Below, one piece after another: positions 9,701 through 14,943 of a DNA stretch of 17,880 nucleotides. The position numbers and the translations under genes are program-made. The notes beneath the pieces were generated by a model that worked only from the letters and a program-made list of their open reading frames with translations, was not told where the DNA came from and did not search any database. Numbering within the stretch: the first letter of the stretch is position 1; each line of letters begins with the position of its first letter. Source of the stretch: Eubacterium sp. UBA4343 (lineage in GTDB: Bacteria; Bacillota; Clostridia; Lachnospirales; Lachnospiraceae); contig DGTF01000017.1 in NCBI GenBank assembly GCA_002394235.1, positions 1-17,880 on the forward strand. The letters run 5' to 3'.

Positions 9701-12136
9701 ACCCGTAAGGCAAGTACTGTGAAGTCCTCTGCCGGTATGCTTAAGGCTGACGGGAACAGCACGTTAACCTCGGACAGTGACACTGCAACGGACAGCACAG
9801 ACTCCGGCAACGGTTCCGCCACAAGGGATATCCCGGCGACTGTCAGTCCTTCCGGCCCGCCGAGCGATGATTATATCGTAGACAGTACCTTTATGGAGAC
9901 CTACACGATCACAAAGGCGGATGATAACTGGAAGCACGTGTTCTTGAACCTCGACAGGTATGATCAGGAGGAGAATCCCTACTACTATTACGTTGTGGAG
10001 ACGGAATGTGTACCGGGCACCTATCATCTGGCGTCTTACAGTAATGACAATCTTACCGATACCGGTACGATTACGATCAATAACGAACAAAATCGAGGTG
10101 GACTAAACATAACAAAGACAGTCACTGTGAATAGTGGCGCAGTGCCAGCGAACAATGTTACAATTGCGGACGGCACATATACATTCACGATTACCGGGCC
10201 TTCTTATCCGGGCGGGCATGAAGAAACAATTACGGTAACGGATGGCGAGGCAGAGAGCAGTATTTCGCTTACTAATCTGATTGCAGGTACATATACTATT
10301 GCTGAGACCGGGAGTACAAATCCGAACGGGATTACTCTGGACGGAGAAAAAACAATTACGGTGGCACCAGGTTCGACGGCTTCACAAAATACAGCAGCCT
10401 TCACAAATAACCTGGAGACAACGCAGCTGACGGTAAACAAAGTCTGGAGCGACGGAGCAGACAAGCATACGCAGGATCAGGTGACCTACAAGATCTTCAG
10501 AGTCGCGAAAGTGGGAATGCTGGAATATGATCCCGAGGAAGTGACCGGTGCGACCGGCTTTACCGGTATTTTGGACGCATCGAATTCGTGGACGGAAACG
10601 GTTACGTATCTGCCGAAATCCGGATTATATACACCTGCGGGCGGCGATCCTGTAACGGCGGAGTTCAGATACTATGTTTCAGAATGTGAATTTGAAGGGT
10701 ACAGATCAGTACCGGAAACAACGGTATCAGAGGACGGCGATACGTATACTGCTATTGTCACTAATACACCTTACGGATCTTTCGATAAGTACGAGGAAAT
10801 AGCCATCGAAAAAGAGTGGCAGGATTCTGAAGGAAACAGAGAGACATCGGGCCATGAGGATGACACGATTACTTTCCGGGTGGCACAGAAGAAGTACAGA
10901 GCGATATATGCTTCCGGAGGCAACACTTCTAATGTCCTGCCTGTAAAACTGAATCTTTATGACGCAGATGGAACACTGAATGCTCTGTCAAGGACATTAT
11001 ATGTTCCCACAGGCGGCACTTTAAAGGTAACACCTCAATCCGGCAGTAATGGAAAAGTTGTAGGCACCGGTTTTGAGTATGCAAACGGTGAAGAAAGAGG
11101 CTCCGGATATACTTATCAGAAAACGATCGGAGCAGAGCGGGAGTTATCTCTCAGATTAAAGAAAACAGGAGATAAGTGGGGGACAACACAAAGTAGTACT
11201 GTCTGGAGAATCCAATTGGCTTCTGGAAGCAGTGACAGACCATTTATTGAAGAAGATGATTTGATCAATAATCTGGTTCTGAGCGGCAATCCGTCAGAGA
11301 CAAACACCTTTGAGTACGCAATGGCGCTGAACACTGATCACGATAACACAGTCGTTACGCCCCTTCCGGGAGCGCAGGGAAGCGGAAGCGGAACAGGTGT
11401 CTGGAGTGGCAAGGTCTCAAATCTTCCGATGTTCATTAAGGACGGATCAAACTATTATTTCTATACTTATGAAGTCACGGAAGTAAAGATTGGAACGGAT
11501 GAAGTACGGCCAACGACAGAAGCGGGATTTAACGGTGAAACATCGAAGTATCTGGTCAAATGGGAAGCGGCTGGTTCGGATGGATGGAAGATAACGAACC
11601 GGAAAAAGCCGGGAATTGATATAACGGTTAAGAAGCTTGCAATGGATGATCTGGACGATGCCTCTGCAGAAACACTGAAGGGCGCTGCATTCCGCCTGGA
11701 AAAATACCAGGATTCGACTTATCGTGCCAAAGATATGGCGTGGACAGAACAAGAGAAACAGGACACGGAAAATACGGGTCTGTTCTCATTCGAGGGTCTG
11801 ACAGAAGGATACTATCTGCTTGTTGAAACTCAATTTCCCGCAGGTTATGTAAAGACAGATGCGAACCCGAGATTCAGGGTAAAGAAAGAGCGTGGCAACC
11901 TTATAGTTGTGCCCGTTGACGGAGAGGGTAATGATCTTACAAACGAGACTTCTGAAGTGATCAAAATCAGTAATGCTGCAGGGCAATCAGTTGTCTCCGT
12001 CGGCAACACTCCCGGCGCAGCCCTTCCGAATTCCGGCGGTCCCGGCACCCGCTTCATCTACCTCCTCGGCATTATGCTCGCAGGCCTTGCGGGCGCAGGG
12101 CTCGTGATGAAGCGGAAACGGAGAAACGCAGTATAA
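770..12136 (+). CDS. Giant LPxTG-like anchored surface adhesin with fibro-slime and Cna-B/SpaA modules
   Basis: A 3788-residue protein, roughly 400 kDa, probably exported and sortase-linked to the cell wall as an adhesin. Visible order: basic N-terminus and membrane-spanning signal (about 20-46); Cys/His repeats (53-103); Asp/Glu/Ala/Ser-rich repeats (about 165-345); adhesin-like head (about 370-592); EIDR repeats (594-613) and a Glu/Ala-rich linker; two related modules (about 721-899 and 913-1107) ending SFSIYGVV and SFSVYSVV; beta-trefoil-like repeats (about 1119-1468); a fibro-slime/PA14-like domain (about 1485-1825) with FTGDDDMWVYIDG; several Cna-B-like modules (about 1831-2440); four tandem SpaA modules (2447-2835); a Ser/Thr-rich linker (about 2952-3034); further Cna-B-like modules; a last SpaA module (about 3616-3739); then LPNSG (3752-3756), a hydrophobic span and KRKRR. 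No sortase gene lies in the window. Module names rest on motif recognition, so boundaries are approximate. Ligand unknown. That it is a cell-wall surface protein is close to certain. Confidence 0.95.
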   Translation: MKKLLARIRMLLRDRKLRRFWTRCVSTVAAIVVFITTYALVLPAITMESEAACGKQAHQHTDSCYEKQLICQLQESDSHHHTDACYEKVLVCGMEPHIHSPECYKKDSSAVAATGQTSAGARILETAGAESRLSEDAYDSAAESAGASDAAAADPAGVEPESMDDAVVSENGEDPAGGSGADFAEDASGSSESDFSKDTTDGSGTDFAEGPAGGSETDIAENPGSEPGTEFAEDTAEGAETDFAEEDFAEGSSEEAGADFAEDSSDEAGADFAASSSDEAGADFAVSSSEEAGADFAEDTSDGTDVDNAGAPADDSSAAGAQDPAQDTAADPSQTTPAAQEESAAAGTTDVLPEELANAEESLSDGYVPQLEELYFPALLTEETGFYYYHIGEEDDAPGTSADITEWKKVNDDTQLAPTDLVKAWLSYTIPAGALNETNQIARYRLPANIHLTDEQILAINSAENGIALQADRTTEDGENEYLKYLGAEAIEGTRTPDQDLIEGTQEYISAAVKAENIYENTLDENGNYVTPDGTIAPDQGACIGQDLIFIFSPYTIEKNQITYDKKGKPVTKGEAVRGWFAMDFNMEQVDWVEIDRTEIDREEIDRTEIDRAEEETDLGNSAIEKSAEIVFAAEDEEQGIKEISETLKLVEKSADEPASEPADKEEEKPAEAAEETTGPASEGEEEANAANTSAESEETLPEKKEKDNDRAGALTAEGEGYKITLEYSEDAGIPENAFLAVREITAETDPEAYQSCLETARQQMKASGQTANQKVDDAASRFFDIEILAEKTGKDGETVQEKIEPAAPVNVNIQLTEAPLPAEAVSASGDGSGDGSGSGQPADPTVLHFAEDGVEQLEATVNTPQEQENTDSEDNTASAAEIRFEAESFSIYGVVYTVDLYAKVISASGETYEITVTSGEDAEIPKGAELSVREILSTDEEYAGLCTDAAVEACSNAQEQGIAMPVLSGARLFDIEIRGEDGKIELSAPVQVSIRLVGPAAADHTAVVHFGEGGTEVLNAKTTKVDTLRTQGRVAETAEDTASEGADSESTEPVENAESASEIPEAAENAEAESEAPHTDGTAENKTSVTEVNFETESFSVYSVVNVTDLGNITGSDKKFALVTGIANDPGSTTGYHETWGQDYFTIIVNAHAMSDQYFYDNQNRIDGLQISPVHTYEDGTISYVGGDPVQWQFMSAGNGKYYLSANGKYLQRFNKEGYNHQWGWEARLVDSINDATQLSIEVNSDGTILICDDGGDDQKYYLHNDGNGEWATRVFKFTNQGVNTNSAAYRFRVCEESDRFDSFAARKVSVQDLTVNDRFLIYRKFEDSQGNEQLYALASDGTFVRVYDGGDTVYWRETDKNVYWNYRLEGGYYCVYSTDPTTGNTVYINPMDSQPSRTITTEPSRLTLIGKDNGEYGTALENWDQTAYDYAGLHVALNDQGVPVLSTGTRVAGTSDTFLFAVASTMPGSAAETVQTVDSEALGIHITVFDYGSDEYEYNAGDKLDAMADVVADNRDVANSYNPHQANSLVKPYLENDLPSSKTQGAMSGLFTANGSAVTYSQSGVTNLFLKSYYDENGMFRYRSEDNYAYLGKGGSTSFTVYRQAATPYPDDMSPGHTYYSHGHYMPFNDIDMTQSVPRLMNQYGNAYTNGEIVGELPVDDGRTYENIYGTQGIPNFFTGMKMEADFTQLKDGRLENGDPMVFKFTGDDDMWVYIDGVLVLDIGGIHEPLSGTIDFATGEVINPTGSSLAGKKTLYEIFMAVLNDSSTPQATKDRINAITWKDVDGNGTPDTFADYTNHDFKAFYMERGAGASNLDIQFNLKVLRPGEVVVQKQLPDGVDPRFVNQEYRFQATFKDYTNNDEVKPLFAGQTYGTEQEMTACTGVYYKDRKDEEGNPVPVPVDTDGYFTLKAGEAAVFTMADKKIEYTIKEVEIDTEQKTQQVEINGQVVTVSDGTADAAYARVGDRSQLNYKNHPYLQNLNIVKHLLPVGTRAGAGDVFEFRVYLETTTEVEGETVHQLVPYSYGPYYVTKVVEGATHYFTLTGTNNAPQDKGTTPVVCSTTGRSGSINSIPPEYTVVVPNLAVGTHFYIEERRDNIPAGYVFDHEDLVRDDQYDYDDQTLGSDEDIISRILARDEKDHQAFDHETIGKIKKGKDAKSEVFNRKVTASVQKQWLKMNGQPYTLEEARKLPGSTNAVITAQLWRKKIVEEQGEDPGTPVTVTFMVKTSEENDEYLQVSEPVTVKNGSAIEFSLGARGTSQAQEIHSDPEHTISRSSVSSNPKITYSNGRQKEKWSKYTISGLTENTIVYATFDAEKVGDDFVGLYIASMEEPGSSETPVEEKVADITLNNGNGWLQQVPMEQGYTYFLMNVEETGLESYTHQYTFIGEPTITTDAGGNLIIAVANKYREPINITIQKNWEPKLTSEEETNAYIKVELHRYAKKTKGLLDVVLKDNYGAPIKGAVFKLYKDGVAQEQDYVTDVNGKVSANNLGPGTYYFQQIRTPEGYSMSDSAPRTDNFVVEDDKTAPQVMHCELQNQALETNGVATITLLDNNGDPIQGAKYNLISREGTQETVIREGLVTNTEGKITVSQLSAGTYYFFETEPPEEYKLPDYWQDTDFTVLERPGIVQYFNLSMTNDLKGKGYVEVTLTGPDGQPVSNAMFELYRESEKLAEAATESDGNLTFGDPVRLSPDTYTVRQVTSDADLLPAAAPKEFTILENGNPNQKKELSFTNAYRGRGTATVTLTRKDTGAPISGAQFELYKDGSLVETKGTDSNGQLTFGSPDKLSVGNYSIKQISTEAGLDVVVNSWPFAILENGDPDQTKSWTLQNEENAGNVTIKLWRKGGTGQWNWDQVAVYQNLKPGTTYSFTAMLSQGLYPNNVWSYQDESDHNNYDSLSANQLSSLNSDGWDSSTNSYHFTITPAEDNKLYSYVLVSGWGMTNIESMTMDESSRQAAASAPVRALSRQAVQSQMPGTRKASTVKSSAGMLKADGNSTLTSDSDTATDSTDSGNGSATRDIPATVSPSGPPSDDYIVDSTFMETYTITKADDNWKHVFLNLDRYDQEENPYYYYVVETECVPGTYHLASYSNDNLTDTGTITINNEQNRGGLNITKTVTVNSGAVPANNVTIADGTYTFTITGPSYPGGHEETITVTDGEAESSISLTNLIAGTYTIAETGSTNPNGITLDGEKTITVAPGSTASQNTAAFTNNLETTQLTVNKVWSDGADKHTQDQVTYKIFRVAKVGMLEYDPEEVTGATGFTGILDASNSWTETVTYLPKSGLYTPAGGDPVTAEFRYYVSECEFEGYRSVPETTVSEDGDTYTAIVTNTPYGSFDKYEEIAIEKEWQDSEGNRETSGHEDDTITFRVAQKKYRAIYASGGNTSNVLPVKLNLYDADGTLNALSRTLYVPTGGTLKVTPQSGSNGKVVGTGFEYANGEERGSGYTYQKTIGAERELSLRLKKTGDKWGTTQSSTVWRIQLASGSSDRPFIEEDDLINNLVLSGNPSETNTFEYAMALNTDHDNTVVTPLPGAQGSGSGTGVWSGKVSNLPMFIKDGSNYYFYTYEVTEVKIGTDEVRPTTEAGFNGETSKYLVKWEAAGSDGWKITNRKKPGIDITVKKLAMDDLDDASAETLKGAAFRLEKYQDSTYRAKDMAWTEQEKQDTENTGLFSFEGLTEGYYLLVETQFPAGYVKTDANPRFRVKKERGNLIVVPVDGEGNDLTNETSEVIKISNAAGQSVVSVGNTPGAALPNSGGPGTRFIYLLGIMLAGLAGAGLVMKRKRRNAV
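827..1078 (+). other. Export signal followed by three Cys/His-rich repeats (within the giant gene)
   Basis: Residues 20-46 give a basic-then-hydrophobic segment ending TTYALVLPAITM, a pattern that recurs at the N-terminus of large Clostridia surface proteins. Directly after it come three copies of a short Cys/His unit: C53..H58-x-H60-x3-C64-Y, C71..H79-H-H81-x3-C85-Y and C92..H97-x-H99-x3-C103-Y. The spacing suggests metal (zinc-like) binding or disulfide pairing just outside the membrane; that role is inferred. Whether the signal is cleaved before residue 53 is unclear. Confidence 0.7.
1298..1666 (+). repeat. Acidic tandem repeats, four clean 36-bp units plus looser upstream copies
   Basis: Residues 252-299 are four contiguous 12-residue units of the form SS[DE]EAGADFA[EAV][DS], encoded by 36-bp tandem DNA units at 1523-1666. 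Upstream (residues 177-251) the same [AT]DFAE core recurs at irregular spacing. The segment is strongly negatively charged and probably extended. Because units are multiples of three, copy-number change would alter length without breaking the frame. Confidence 0.9.
2549..2608 (+). repeat. 15-bp tandem repeat encoding EIDR[TEA], four copies
   Basis: Residues 594-613 read as four units of Glu-Ile-Asp-Arg plus one variable residue (Thr, Glu, Thr, Ala). The DNA units are near-identical (GAGATYGACMGGRMG-like). It marks the junction between the adhesin-like head and a Glu/Ala-rich linker. Confidence 0.9.
2930..4093 (+). repeat. Two diverged copies of a roughly 190-residue surface module
   Basis: Copy 1 (residues about 721-899) and copy 2 (about 913-1107) share an ordered set of landmarks: Y-x-ITxxxxEDAxIP near the start, A-x-L-[AS]VREI, a cysteine-containing helix-like stretch, ARLFDIEI or SRFFDIEI, AP-V-x-V-x-I-x-L, V-[LV]HF-x-E-x-G and a closing F-x-[AT]-ESFS[IV]Y-x-VV. 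Each carries a low-complexity acidic insert before its last strand. The module recurs in large Clostridia surface proteins; I do not know a confirmed function. Confidence 0.7.
5222..6244 (+). other. Fibro-slime/PA14-like domain (within the giant gene)
   Basis: Residues about 1485-1825. The strongest mark is FTGDDDMWVYIDG from residue 1707, followed by VLVLDIGGIHEP and a GTIDFATG turn. This is the GDDD-W-V-[YF]-I-D-G signature of fibro-slime and PA14-type domains, which bind calcium through the aspartates and often bind sugars. Glycan binding here is inferred from the family, not shown by the sequence. Confidence 0.75.
8107..9273 (+). repeat. Four tandem SpaA-type stalk modules with altered cross-link residues
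   Basis: Modules of about 95 residues start near residues 2447, 2545, 2645 and 2741. Each shows the SpaA pattern of an opening strand, GxPIxGAxFxLYxDG, an L-S-x-G-x-Y core and a closing strand ending in Asn. In modules 1, 3 and 4 the glutamate usual in the YxxxE segment is glutamine (FQQIRTPEGY, VRQVTS, IKQIST). Modules 2 and 3 lack a lysine at the usual first-strand site. The final module (about 3616-3739) keeps Lys, Glu (LVETQFPAGY) and Asn. Confidence 0.75.
12023..12136 (+). other. LPNSG cell-wall sorting signal (C-terminus of the giant protein)
   Basis: L3752-P-N-S-G is followed by GPGTR, a hydrophobic span (FIYLLGIMLAGLAGAGLVM) and the basic tail KRKRRNAV. This is the classic three-part sortase signal with Ser in place of Thr at the cleavage position. 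No sortase gene is present in the window, so the enzyme must be encoded elsewhere. Confidence 0.88.
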
Positions 12137-12176
12137 CAAGAAACGCAGGATAACAAGAAACACAGGATAACAAGAA
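12126..12176. repeat. 17-bp tandem repeat, three copies, spanning the giant gene stop codon
   Basis: Units at 12126-12142, 12143-12159 and 12160-12176 follow ACGCAGKATAACAAGAA, with two single-base changes among the three. The first unit contains the gene's TAA stop (12134-12136), and the same TAA is repeated in the next two units. This looks like a slippage duplication of the gene end; no function is evident. Confidence 0.8.
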
Positions 12177-12386
12177 CCACAAGAGAGGCAGGATCACCCT
12201 GGTGGTTCGGCCTCTACTCCCCGGCCTCGCCCGGGGCCGCTGATACACAGGTGATGCACAAAGGACGCTGGAACCGAAATCCGGTGTCTGGCCTCATGAA
12301 CCGGTGTCGCGGAATCAGGGCAGTCTGTAGGGACTGCGGGGATAGTTCCTCATTTCATCAAAACAGCAGATCTACCAATAAATAAC

Positions 12387-12422
12387 ACCGGCTCTATGGA
12401 CAGAACAGTCCCCAGAGCCGGT
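12387..12422. terminator. Candidate bidirectional terminator after the giant gene
   Basis: ACCGGCTCT (12387-12395) pairs perfectly with AGAGCCGGT (12414-12422), and partial pairing continues inside the loop. AAATA on the left and TATTT on the right extend the symmetry, giving A/T-rich flanks on both sides. It lies 250 bp after the giant gene stop; weaker GC-rich dyads occur nearer (about 12183-12240) but lack T-runs. Between 12177 and 12386 I see nothing else recognisable. Confidence 0.5.
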
Positions 12423-12479
12423 ATTTAATAAGACAGGTGCATTCAATAATCCGTATTCAATAATCCAATGGCGATAGTA

Positions 12480-12605
12480 TCAATCCTTCATTTTCCGGTC
12501 GTTGTATACTTCAAGGATCTTCTCCGGATCGGGATCATCCATCCCTGCGGCAATAGATGCAAACGGATTTTCAGCGGAGGTTTCCCACACCCAGGACATA
12601 CGCAT
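12480..12605 (-). CDS. Possible 41-residue small protein or gene remnant
   Basis: The minus strand from ATG at 12605 to TGA at 12480 reads as a 41-residue frame with ordinary, non-repetitive protein-like composition: MRMSWVWETSAENPFAS, then a DDPDPEKILEVYNDRK tail. The frame stays open upstream of the ATG through the 12624-12657 hairpin and the inverted-repeat region beyond 12668, so it may instead be the C-terminal remnant of a gene broken by these elements. No good ribosome site precedes the ATG. I do not recognise a family. It lies between the two stem-loops at 12387-12422 and 12624-12657. Confidence 0.3.
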   Translation of the reverse strand: MRMSWVWETSAENPFASIAAGMDDPDPEKILEVYNDRKMKD

Positions 12606-12623
12606 CAAAATAAATGCATAGTA

Positions 12624-12657
12624 ACCCCGGAGGATTATTCTTTCAATCCTCCGGGGT
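12624..12657. terminator. 13-bp perfect stem-loop, terminator-like
   Basis: ACCCCGGAGGATT (12624-12636) pairs perfectly with AATCCTCCGGGGT (12645-12657) around an 8-nt loop. On the plus strand it is followed by ATTCTATATCTTTT, and on the minus strand by a T-rich ACTATGCATTTATTTTG, so it could terminate in either direction. Confidence 0.6.
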
Positions 12658-12667
12658 ATTCTATATC

Positions 12668-12835
12668 TTTTGAACCAAATCGCTTCGCGATGCTTGCCCA
12701 GCTTTCCTTTTTTGGATACAATATGGCAAATAGGTACGGCTAAAAATTGTGTGACAATTCTTGGAATTGTTCCTGTAAAAAAGAAAATCCATTATAGGGA
12801 GAATTGTCACACAATTTGCGCGACTCGGTTCAAAA
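12668..12835. mobile_element. 168-bp nested inverted-repeat element (MITE-like)
   Basis: Outer arms CTTTTGAACCAAATCGC (12668-12684) and its inverted copy GCGACTCGGTTCAAAAG (12819-12835) match except at two bases. Inside is a second, perfect 18-bp inverted repeat: AAATTGTGTGACAATTCT (12744-12761) and AGAATTGTCACACAATTT (12800-12817). The outer arm is identical to the arm of the solitary hairpin at 14772-14811. No transposase fits inside and no target duplication is obvious, so MITE-like is a description, not a proven identity. Confidence 0.55.
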
Positions 12836-13001
12836 GAAACACGTTTTGCCACATCCAATGGGGTGTGGCATTATTGATGTCTTGGGCAAAAAGCGTTTCT
12901 AAACTATTAGTGGCTTTTATTGTCGGCGTGACCGTGCTCCCACCCCCGTTGGCTTTGGTTCGGAGTCATGGTTGTGGTTCCCGCCCCCGCCCGGTCACGC
13001 C
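12834..13001. repeat. Further palindromic, gene-free region beside the transposase
   Basis: AGAAACACGTTTTGCC (12834-12849) is an imperfect inverted match to the GGGCAAAAAGCGTTTCT stretch ending at 12900, enclosing a small TGCCACA/TGTGGCA hairpin. A perfect 10-bp inverted repeat, GGCGTGACCG (12925-12934) and CGGTCACGCC (12992-13001), follows, with C-rich sequence between its arms. It lies just past the transposase stop on the minus strand and might include the insertion sequence end, but no matching opposite end could be identified by eye. Confidence 0.45.
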
Positions 13002-13032
13002 TGTGTTGCTCTTTTGTTGAAGAATACTGGGG

Positions 13033-14364
13033 TTACTTCACTGATGATAACGCTTCAAGGATGCTTTCTCTGGAAAGGCTCATGATTATTGCCGGTAGTA
13101 CACGTTCGACATCCATCCCTATCATTTTCCCGGTAAGTCTCAGGCTTTTGTTTCCTAAAAGTGGTTTCGAAAGCTTGATCATGGATAATGCCATTTTCTT
13201 GATCATCCCCATGTGCAGATCTGCCCTTTTGTCTGTTGTGGTGTCCTTGTCCTGCTTCATTGTATAGTCGAGATTGAAATGCAGGCAGTTTTCTATACTC
13301 CAGTGGCCCCGTATTCCGTCCGCCAGCACTTCGATATCCGTCAGGTCAGATATGTAATACCTTGTCTCTGTGGTCTTTTTCGAGGTGATCAGGTTTTCGC
13401 ACTCTTTTTTCACCATGATAAAGCTTTTGAGCCCTGCCCACTCATCGTCCTTCCCCGTGGGTTCATGCCATGCTTTGGCACGGTATTAGCGCCGGGTCTC
13501 GATCTGGCTGTGCATCTTTTCCGTTGTCATTATATAATCTTTGCCCGCTTTCTCCTCACACTTCTTTATGTTCTCCTCAGTAAAACTATCCACCGCATCC
13601 CTGTACAGAACCGCCTGGTTCTCCTTGAGGCCTCCTATGTAGTGGCCTTTTTTGTCTTTTATGATCCGGCAGGTCTTTTTCTGTGTGTTCAGGGCGTCAA
13701 AACTGACGATGCTGTTCTTCAGGTCCATCAGACTCAGCAGCTTCTGGCTCTCAGGTATCTCATTTGTCTTTGAAGGAATTGCGGTGGATGATATGCAGAT
13801 GCCGCTCGACCGGTCATAAATGTTCAGAGTCTGCAGGTTCCTTTTTTCTTTCTCCGTCCCGTAGCATCGCCCGGTCCCGGTGTTGGACTTGCCGTCCACA
13901 CAGATCTGACGGTACCCTTCCTCCTCCACGCAAGGCTGCGCGCTGTTTTCACTCAGGGCCTCCTCTATGATGCCCATGAATTCCTCCAGGATCTCCACAG
14001 TTGATGCCTGCAGTGTATATGTGTTGACCAGGGCAAGGGACCTCTTGAACGTGTCATGCGAGCATATCCCGTTGGAAAACGCATAAAAATTCCTGAAAAA
14101 TCGAAGCTTTGCCTTTCCGAATGCCTCGATCTCTTCATAATCCGTATACCCGCACAGCACAGCTGTAAATACAACAAGCAGAATTTCCCTGATCGGATAC
14201 TTCGTCCGCGCGCTGAGCCTGTAGTCTGTTACGTCGCAGAAAAGCAGCCGGATCTGCCGGGCTGCCTTATCCGTCAGCTGCTCTTCAAGTTTGTCCGGAA
14301 TCCGGATCGGCCCCCTTTTATTCGAATAATCTTCCAGGACCTTCTTTATCTTTTGACTTCCCAT
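13033..14364 (-). pseudogene. ISAs1-family DDE transposase interrupted by one in-frame stop
   Basis: The first part, 292 residues (14364-13489), ends at TAA (13486-13488); the same frame then continues for 150 more residues to 13033. Together they make the roughly 440 residues of a whole transposase. All three catalytic regions of the ISAs1 type are present: VDGKS with D157, SFDALNTQ with D223, and, after the stop, HWSIEN with E358 (counting through the stop). The TAA falls where SQIETRR continues to YRAKAW, where a tyrosine codon (TAC or TAT) is likely to have mutated. The start is well supported by AAGGAGG about 5 bases before the ATG. The truncated product lacks the catalytic Glu and should be inactive unless the stop is read through or is a sequencing error. 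Confidence 0.88.
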
Positions 14365-14729
14365 AATTCCTCCTTCCAGGTGATCCTAAATCTGTCTGAT
14401 ATCTCTAATACTGGTTCAGGCACAAAGATGCATGAACGGTCTCCCTTCGTTTCGATCAGACAGATCATCGAGCAATAGGCCATGGCTTCAGGCAGCTTCT
14501 GCCCCAGGTTTTTCTCCATGGCATAGCTGATCATGGAGGCGGTTCTCTGTACCCCTGCAGCCTGCAGACGGCATTCATCCGTTTCTGAAAGAACATCCGG
14601 ATAACGCAGACAGAGCCAGCTGGATGTGTACAGGCTGTAAGACCATACGCCGTATATATAGAAGAGTATGGCGGCGATATAGATCTTTTCGGCATCAGAT
14701 CCATATGTCCTGCGCATCCCGGGGAGCAT
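14346..14729 (-). CDS. Unknown 127-residue protein overlapping the transposase start, perhaps a fragment
   Basis: This frame ends 19 bp inside the transposase gene (its WEVKR-stop overlaps the ATG at 14364), so the two could be translationally coupled. Composition looks like real protein: an aromatic, hydrophobic early stretch (IYIAAILFYIYGVWSYSLY), a helical middle (YAMEKNLGQKLPEAMAYC) and a charged end (ITWKEELWEVKR). The ATG at 14729 has no convincing ribosome site, and the frame is open upstream through the hairpin at 14772-14811 to a stop near 14826. A 5'-truncated remnant is therefore as likely as a complete gene. I do not recognise a family. It could be host sequence at the insertion site or a small accessory frame of the insertion sequence. 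Confidence 0.45.
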   Translation of the reverse strand: MLPGMRRTYGSDAEKIYIAAILFYIYGVWSYSLYTSSWLCLRYPDVLSETDECRLQAAGVQRTASMISYAMEKNLGQKLPEAMAYCSMICLIETKGDRSCIFVPEPVLEISDRFRITWKEELWEVKR

Positions 14730-14771
14730 GTATTCCGTAAAATATACACATAATCTGGATCTCCCTAATTC

Positions 14772-14811
14772 TTTTGAACCAAATCGCGCAGGAGCGCGAT
14801 TTGGTTCAAAA
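14772..14811. terminator. Perfect 18-bp stem-loop sharing its arm with 12668-12684
   Basis: TTTTGAACCAAATCGCGC (14772-14789) pairs perfectly with GCGCGATTTGGTTCAAAA (14794-14811) around an AGGA loop. The flanking A and T tracts give it terminator form in both directions; it would insulate the toxin-antitoxin promoter from the genes to the left. The arm's first 16 bases are identical to the arm at 12669-12684, so it is also a member of a small palindrome family. Confidence 0.7.
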
Positions 14812-14901
14812 CAGGAGGCTGGTCATAAGACGCCGATTATTTACCGCTTACCGTGATTGTAACAGACCAGCATGATTTCGACGTCTTCTAATCGCAGCTT
14901 A

Positions 14902-14930
14902 TTGACGGATTTCAAGATTCAAGTTATAAT
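14902..14930 (+). promoter_or_regulatory. Near-consensus sigma-A promoter of the toxin-antitoxin operon
   Basis: TTGACG (14902-14907) and TATAAT (14925-14930) are separated by exactly 17 bp, an almost perfect housekeeping promoter. Transcription should start near 14937, about 50 bases before the antitoxin ATG. Confidence 0.85.
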
Positions 14931-14943
14931 AAGCATGCAAAAG

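Noticed and set aside
12468..13020. Plus-strand frames of 91 and 116 residues
   Set aside because: They run through terminator-like stems and nested inverted repeats, and have no ribosome site or familiar motif.
13213..13773. 186-residue plus-strand frame
   Set aside because: It is antisense to the transposase, whose catalytic motifs identify the minus strand as coding.
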